64,000 nucleotides of DNA from Streptomyces roseoverticillatus (lineage in GTDB: Bacteria; Actinomycetota; Actinomycetes; Streptomycetales; Streptomycetaceae), in assembly GCF_000719265.1 (NCBI RefSeq), contig NZ_JOFL01000011.1:248001-312000 (forward strand). The letters run 5' to 3'. The notes below the pieces were generated by a model. The model searched no databases, had not been told where the DNA came from, and saw only the letters and a program-made list of their open reading frames with translations. Position 1 is the stretch's first letter, and the number at the start of each line of letters is the position of its first letter. Both the position numbers and the translations under genes were made by a program. Positions 61,683-64,000 of the stretch are shown here, piece by piece.

Positions 61683-62857
61683 CCACCACCACTGCCGACA
61701 CCGCCGGACAGCCCACGCTGCAGCGGTTCCAGCCCACCGACCTGGACGCCGCCCCCGAGGTCAACGCCCTGCTGGAGCGGCTCGGCCTCGGCCGGCTCGA
61801 CCAGGAGGGCCTCGCCTCCTTCGGCGGCCGCAACGACAACTGGGCCGGCCGCACGAGCGGCGGCCGGCAGGTCTTCGTGAAGACCGTGGCCCGCGCCGCC
61901 GAGGGCGGCAGCCCCCAGCTCGACCGCGCCCTGGCCTTCGAGCACCTCGCCGCCCTCCGCCCGGCCGGCTCCCCGCTGCGCACGCCCGCGCACCTCGGCT
62001 CGGACCGCACGGCCGCCGTCGGCGTCTACGAACTGCTGCCCGGTGCCCGCTCCGGCTCCGAACTCGCCCTGGACGACGCCTTCGACGACGACCTCTGCCA
62101 CGAGGCGGGGCGTGCCATAGCGGCCCTGCACTCCCTTCCGGCTTCACACACGGGGGACGGCCCCGCCATCGACACGGAGGAGGCCCCGCTGCCGCCCATG
62201 CCGTGGCTGGAGGCGCTCCCCTGGAGCACCGTGCAGGAGCGCAGCATGGGCCAGATCGCCGCCTGGCGGCTGGTCCAGGACGACGACCGGGTCATCGCCG
62301 CGCTGCACGCCCTGCGCGCCGCCGAGCGCGCCGCGCCGCACACGCCCGTCCACTGCGACCTGCGCTTCGACCAGTTCCTGCGGCACGGCGGAAAGCTCCA
62401 CCTCTGCGACTGGGAGGAGTTCCGGCTGGCCGACCCGGCCCGCGACGTCGGCGCCTTCGCCGGCGAGTGGCTCTTCCACGCCACGTACGCCGTCTTCGCG
62501 CCGGGAGCCGGGCAGGGGGAGGGGCCCGCCGCCGGCTTCGGGCTCGACCACGCCGAGATCATCGAGCGGGGCGCGGCCAGCCTGCGCCGCCACACCCCCC
62601 GCATCACCGCCTTCTGGCAGGGCTACCGCGAACAGCTCGCGCTCGAAGGGCGCACGCCCGACCCCGGGCTCGCCGAGCGGGCCGCCGGCTTCGCGGGCTG
62701 GCACATGTTCGACCGGCTGCTCGCCACGGCCGAGCTGCACGCGACCCTCAACCCGGTGGCCCGCGCGGCCGCGGGCATCGGCCGGACGCTGCTCCTCAAC
62801 CCGTCGGGATCCGTCGCCACGATCGGTCTCGCCCAGCCCACCGGGAGCCCCCGATGA
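61679..62857 (+). CDS. phosphotransferase-fold kinase (LxmK-like)
   Basis: A 392-residue protein with ATG 61679 in an ATGA overlap. It has RQVFVKTVAR (Lys68), VHCDLRFDQFL (His225, catalytic-type Asp227, with Gln232 where Asn is usual) and LCDWEEFRLADPARDVG (Asp244). This is the APH/choline-kinase-fold pattern. In class V lanthipeptide synthesis it would phosphorylate Ser/Thr of the core so that the HopA1-type lyase can eliminate phosphate. Together with its degenerate neighbour and the lyase it forms a split synthetase. Confidence 0.85.
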   Translation: MTTTTADTAGQPTLQRFQPTDLDAAPEVNALLERLGLGRLDQEGLASFGGRNDNWAGRTSGGRQVFVKTVARAAEGGSPQLDRALAFEHLAALRPAGSPLRTPAHLGSDRTAAVGVYELLPGARSGSELALDDAFDDDLCHEAGRAIAALHSLPASHTGDGPAIDTEEAPLPPMPWLEALPWSTVQERSMGQIAAWRLVQDDDRVIAALHALRAAERAAPHTPVHCDLRFDQFLRHGGKLHLCDWEEFRLADPARDVGAFAGEWLFHATYAVFAPGAGQGEGPAAGFGLDHAEIIERGAASLRRHTPRITAFWQGYREQLALEGRTPDPGLAERAAGFAGWHMFDRLLATAELHATLNPVARAAAGIGRTLLLNPSGSVATIGLAQPTGSPR

Positions 62858-63879
62858 CTGCCACTCTCTCCCCCACAGATGTCCCGGCGCGGGGCCTCAC
62901 CCCCGGGCTCGCCGCCGCCCTCGCGACCGTCTCGGTCCGCGGCGACGGCCGCCAGGCCACCGTCGCCGGGCGCTCCCTCTCCGCCGACAGCCCCCGTGAC
63001 CTGCGCGGACGACTCACCAACGCCCTCTACGAGGAGCTGCACGCGGGTCGCGACGGCGCCGCGCGCGACACCGACACCCCGCCCCGGCGCAGCCTGCGCG
63101 ACCCGGAGCTGGAGCGCCGCCTGGCCGCCGCCGTCCCGCACGACCGCACGCCCGTCCGCGGCCGGCTGATCGAGGTCCTGCGGCGGCCCGACGGCGACCA
63201 GTTGATCGTCCGCCTCCCCGAGGTCACCGCCCGCGTGCCCGCCGACCGGCTGCTCGGCCCCCCAGCCCCCGAGCCCGGCGAGCCCGTCGACCTCTCCCTG
63301 GAGGCCGCCCGGCCCGCGCTCTCGCCCGGCTTCTTCTACGTCATGGGTTCGCGCCCGCTGCCCCGCCCCACCGGCCCCGTACGGCGGATCTTCGTGCACG
63401 CGGCGGACGCGGACAGCGCCGTCACCCTGTGGGGCGCCACCCTGGCCGCCCTGGAGCGCGCGGAGGCCCGCTACCACGCCAAGGTCCTCTCCGACCCGCA
63501 GGACTTCCCGCGCCGCGACGGCATCGTGGTGTATCTGCACGGCGACCACGTACCGGGCGAGGAAGCCGTCGTACGGGCCGTGGCGCCGCTCCCCGGGAAG
63601 GGCGCGGAGACCTCCGTCTTCACCGAGCGCCTCGCACCGGGCGTCGCCGCCTCCTGGGACCCCGAGGACCCGCGCCCCGGTCAGGACGGCATGAGCTTCG
63701 GCCAGCACCGCGCCTTCGCCCTCGCCACCGCCCTGATCGACCACGCCCTGGCGCCGGAGGGGGCCGGGCCGGCCCGCGAGGAGCACGTCGTGCGGTGCTT
63801 CCGCGAGGCCGGCATCGACCCCTGGCGGCCCGACCGCAACCTGACTTCGCCCACCGACCGCACCGACTCGGGGAGTTGA
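62854..63879 (+). CDS. HopA1-family lyase (LxmY-like)
   Basis: A 341-residue protein, ATGA overlap with the kinase-like gene. The C-terminal domain has the type III effector HopA1 pattern: PGFFYVMGSRPL, RIFVHAADADSAV, YHAKVLSDPQDFPRRDGIVVYL, FTERLAPGVAASWDPED and SFGQHRAFALA. HopA1-type domains remove phosphate from phospho-Ser/Thr in thioviridamide and class V lanthipeptide pathways to make Dha/Dhb. The N-terminal 100 residues are predicted helical and Arg-rich. Confidence 0.88.
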   Translation: MTATLSPTDVPARGLTPGLAAALATVSVRGDGRQATVAGRSLSADSPRDLRGRLTNALYEELHAGRDGAARDTDTPPRRSLRDPELERRLAAAVPHDRTPVRGRLIEVLRRPDGDQLIVRLPEVTARVPADRLLGPPAPEPGEPVDLSLEAARPALSPGFFYVMGSRPLPRPTGPVRRIFVHAADADSAVTLWGATLAALERAEARYHAKVLSDPQDFPRRDGIVVYLHGDHVPGEEAVVRAVAPLPGKGAETSVFTERLAPGVAASWDPEDPRPGQDGMSFGQHRAFALATALIDHALAPEGAGPAREEHVVRCFREAGIDPWRPDRNLTSPTDRTDSGS

Positions 63880-63885
63880 GCCCGT

Positions 63886-64000
63886 ATGGCCACTGACAGC
63901 ACCGCAGTTGACAGCGCCGCAGTCATCGACGAGACCGAGGGCGCGAGCGGGCGGCCCGACCCCGGGATGAGCGGCTTCGCCGTCTCCATCACCGCCGCCT
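63886..64000 (+). CDS. next gene of the lanthipeptide operon (cut by the window end)
   Basis: ATG 63886 starts 6 bases after the HopA1 gene stop and runs open to the window end: 38 residues, low-complexity Ala/Ser/Asp/Thr followed by GMSGFAVSITAA. Too short to assign. By analogy with lexapeptide clusters a reductase, a methyltransferase or a protease would be expected here. Confidence 0.55.
   Translation, partial: MATDSTAVDSAAVIDETEGASGRPDPGMSGFAVSITAA

Overview
The window has the sequence signature of a Streptomyces chromosome. It has very high GC with strong third-position bias, frequent GTG/TTG starts, two rodlins (aerial-hypha surface proteins), a gamma-butyrolactone-receptor-like regulator, twin-arginine and lipoprotein signals, and the actinomycete dnaK-grpE-dnaJ-hspR operon with a HAIR operator. 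No tools were run: family names rest on motifs read in the translations and on general knowledge.

Layout. 1-5.7 kb: 5' end of a VWA-type protein, a GNAT acetyltransferase, two paralogous membrane-anchored esterases facing each other tail to tail, and a ScbR/ArpA-like regulator. 5.7-8.2 kb: a second TetR regulator and two tandem rodlins with unusual His/Asp-rich tails. 8.2-16.2 kb: an enzyme cluster (FAD monooxygenase, SDR, SRPBCC protein, Tat-exported bicovalent flavin oxidase, MFS exporter, EntA-like dehydrogenase, cupin) with short repeats between genes.

16.4-33.2 kb: a type IV secretion-like locus of the Gram-positive Tcp kind. It carries a VirD4/TraG coupling ATPase, TcpC-, TcpD- and TcpE-like proteins, a VirB4-like ATPase, a lipoprotein, a VirB6/TrbL-like channel protein, a VirB8-like protein and a bifunctional wall hydrolase. 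No relaxase, integrase or att site is visible. Between the coupling protein and TcpC lies a tandem array of two-gene modules (18.3-23.6 kb): a Trp-rich partner (A) followed by a protein (B) whose conserved motifs match the RelA/SpoT-type nucleotide pyrophosphokinase fold. One partner is fused to a coiled coil and a DUF4913-like segment, one is an orphan, and two B proteins share a basic C-terminus. I read this as a candidate effector/partner (toxin/immunity or toxin/adaptor) array served by the secretion locus. It is the best candidate here for an undescribed system.

33.3-42.0 kb: a Pro/Ala-linker protein, an AbiEii-like nucleotidyltransferase, an MFS exporter, and a three-gene minus-strand operon (two-TM protein, HerA/VirB4-type ATPase, hyperacidic repeat protein). 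42.4-54.9 kb is housekeeping: Ser/Thr kinase, tRNA-Gly(CCC), dcd, a phosphoribosyltransferase, a YIP1-like protein, a Uma2-like nuclease, an EtfD-like iron-sulfur reductase and the Hsp70 operon with its repressor.

54.9-64.0 kb: small secreted and hypothetical proteins and two LuxR-type regulators lead into a class V (lexapeptide-type) lanthipeptide cluster. It has an ABC exporter and a divergent operon of precursor, cysteine decarboxylase, degenerate kinase-like protein, kinase-like protein and HopA1-type lyase, and the window cuts the next gene. The 15-bp iterated repeats between exporter and precursor look like a regulatory array.
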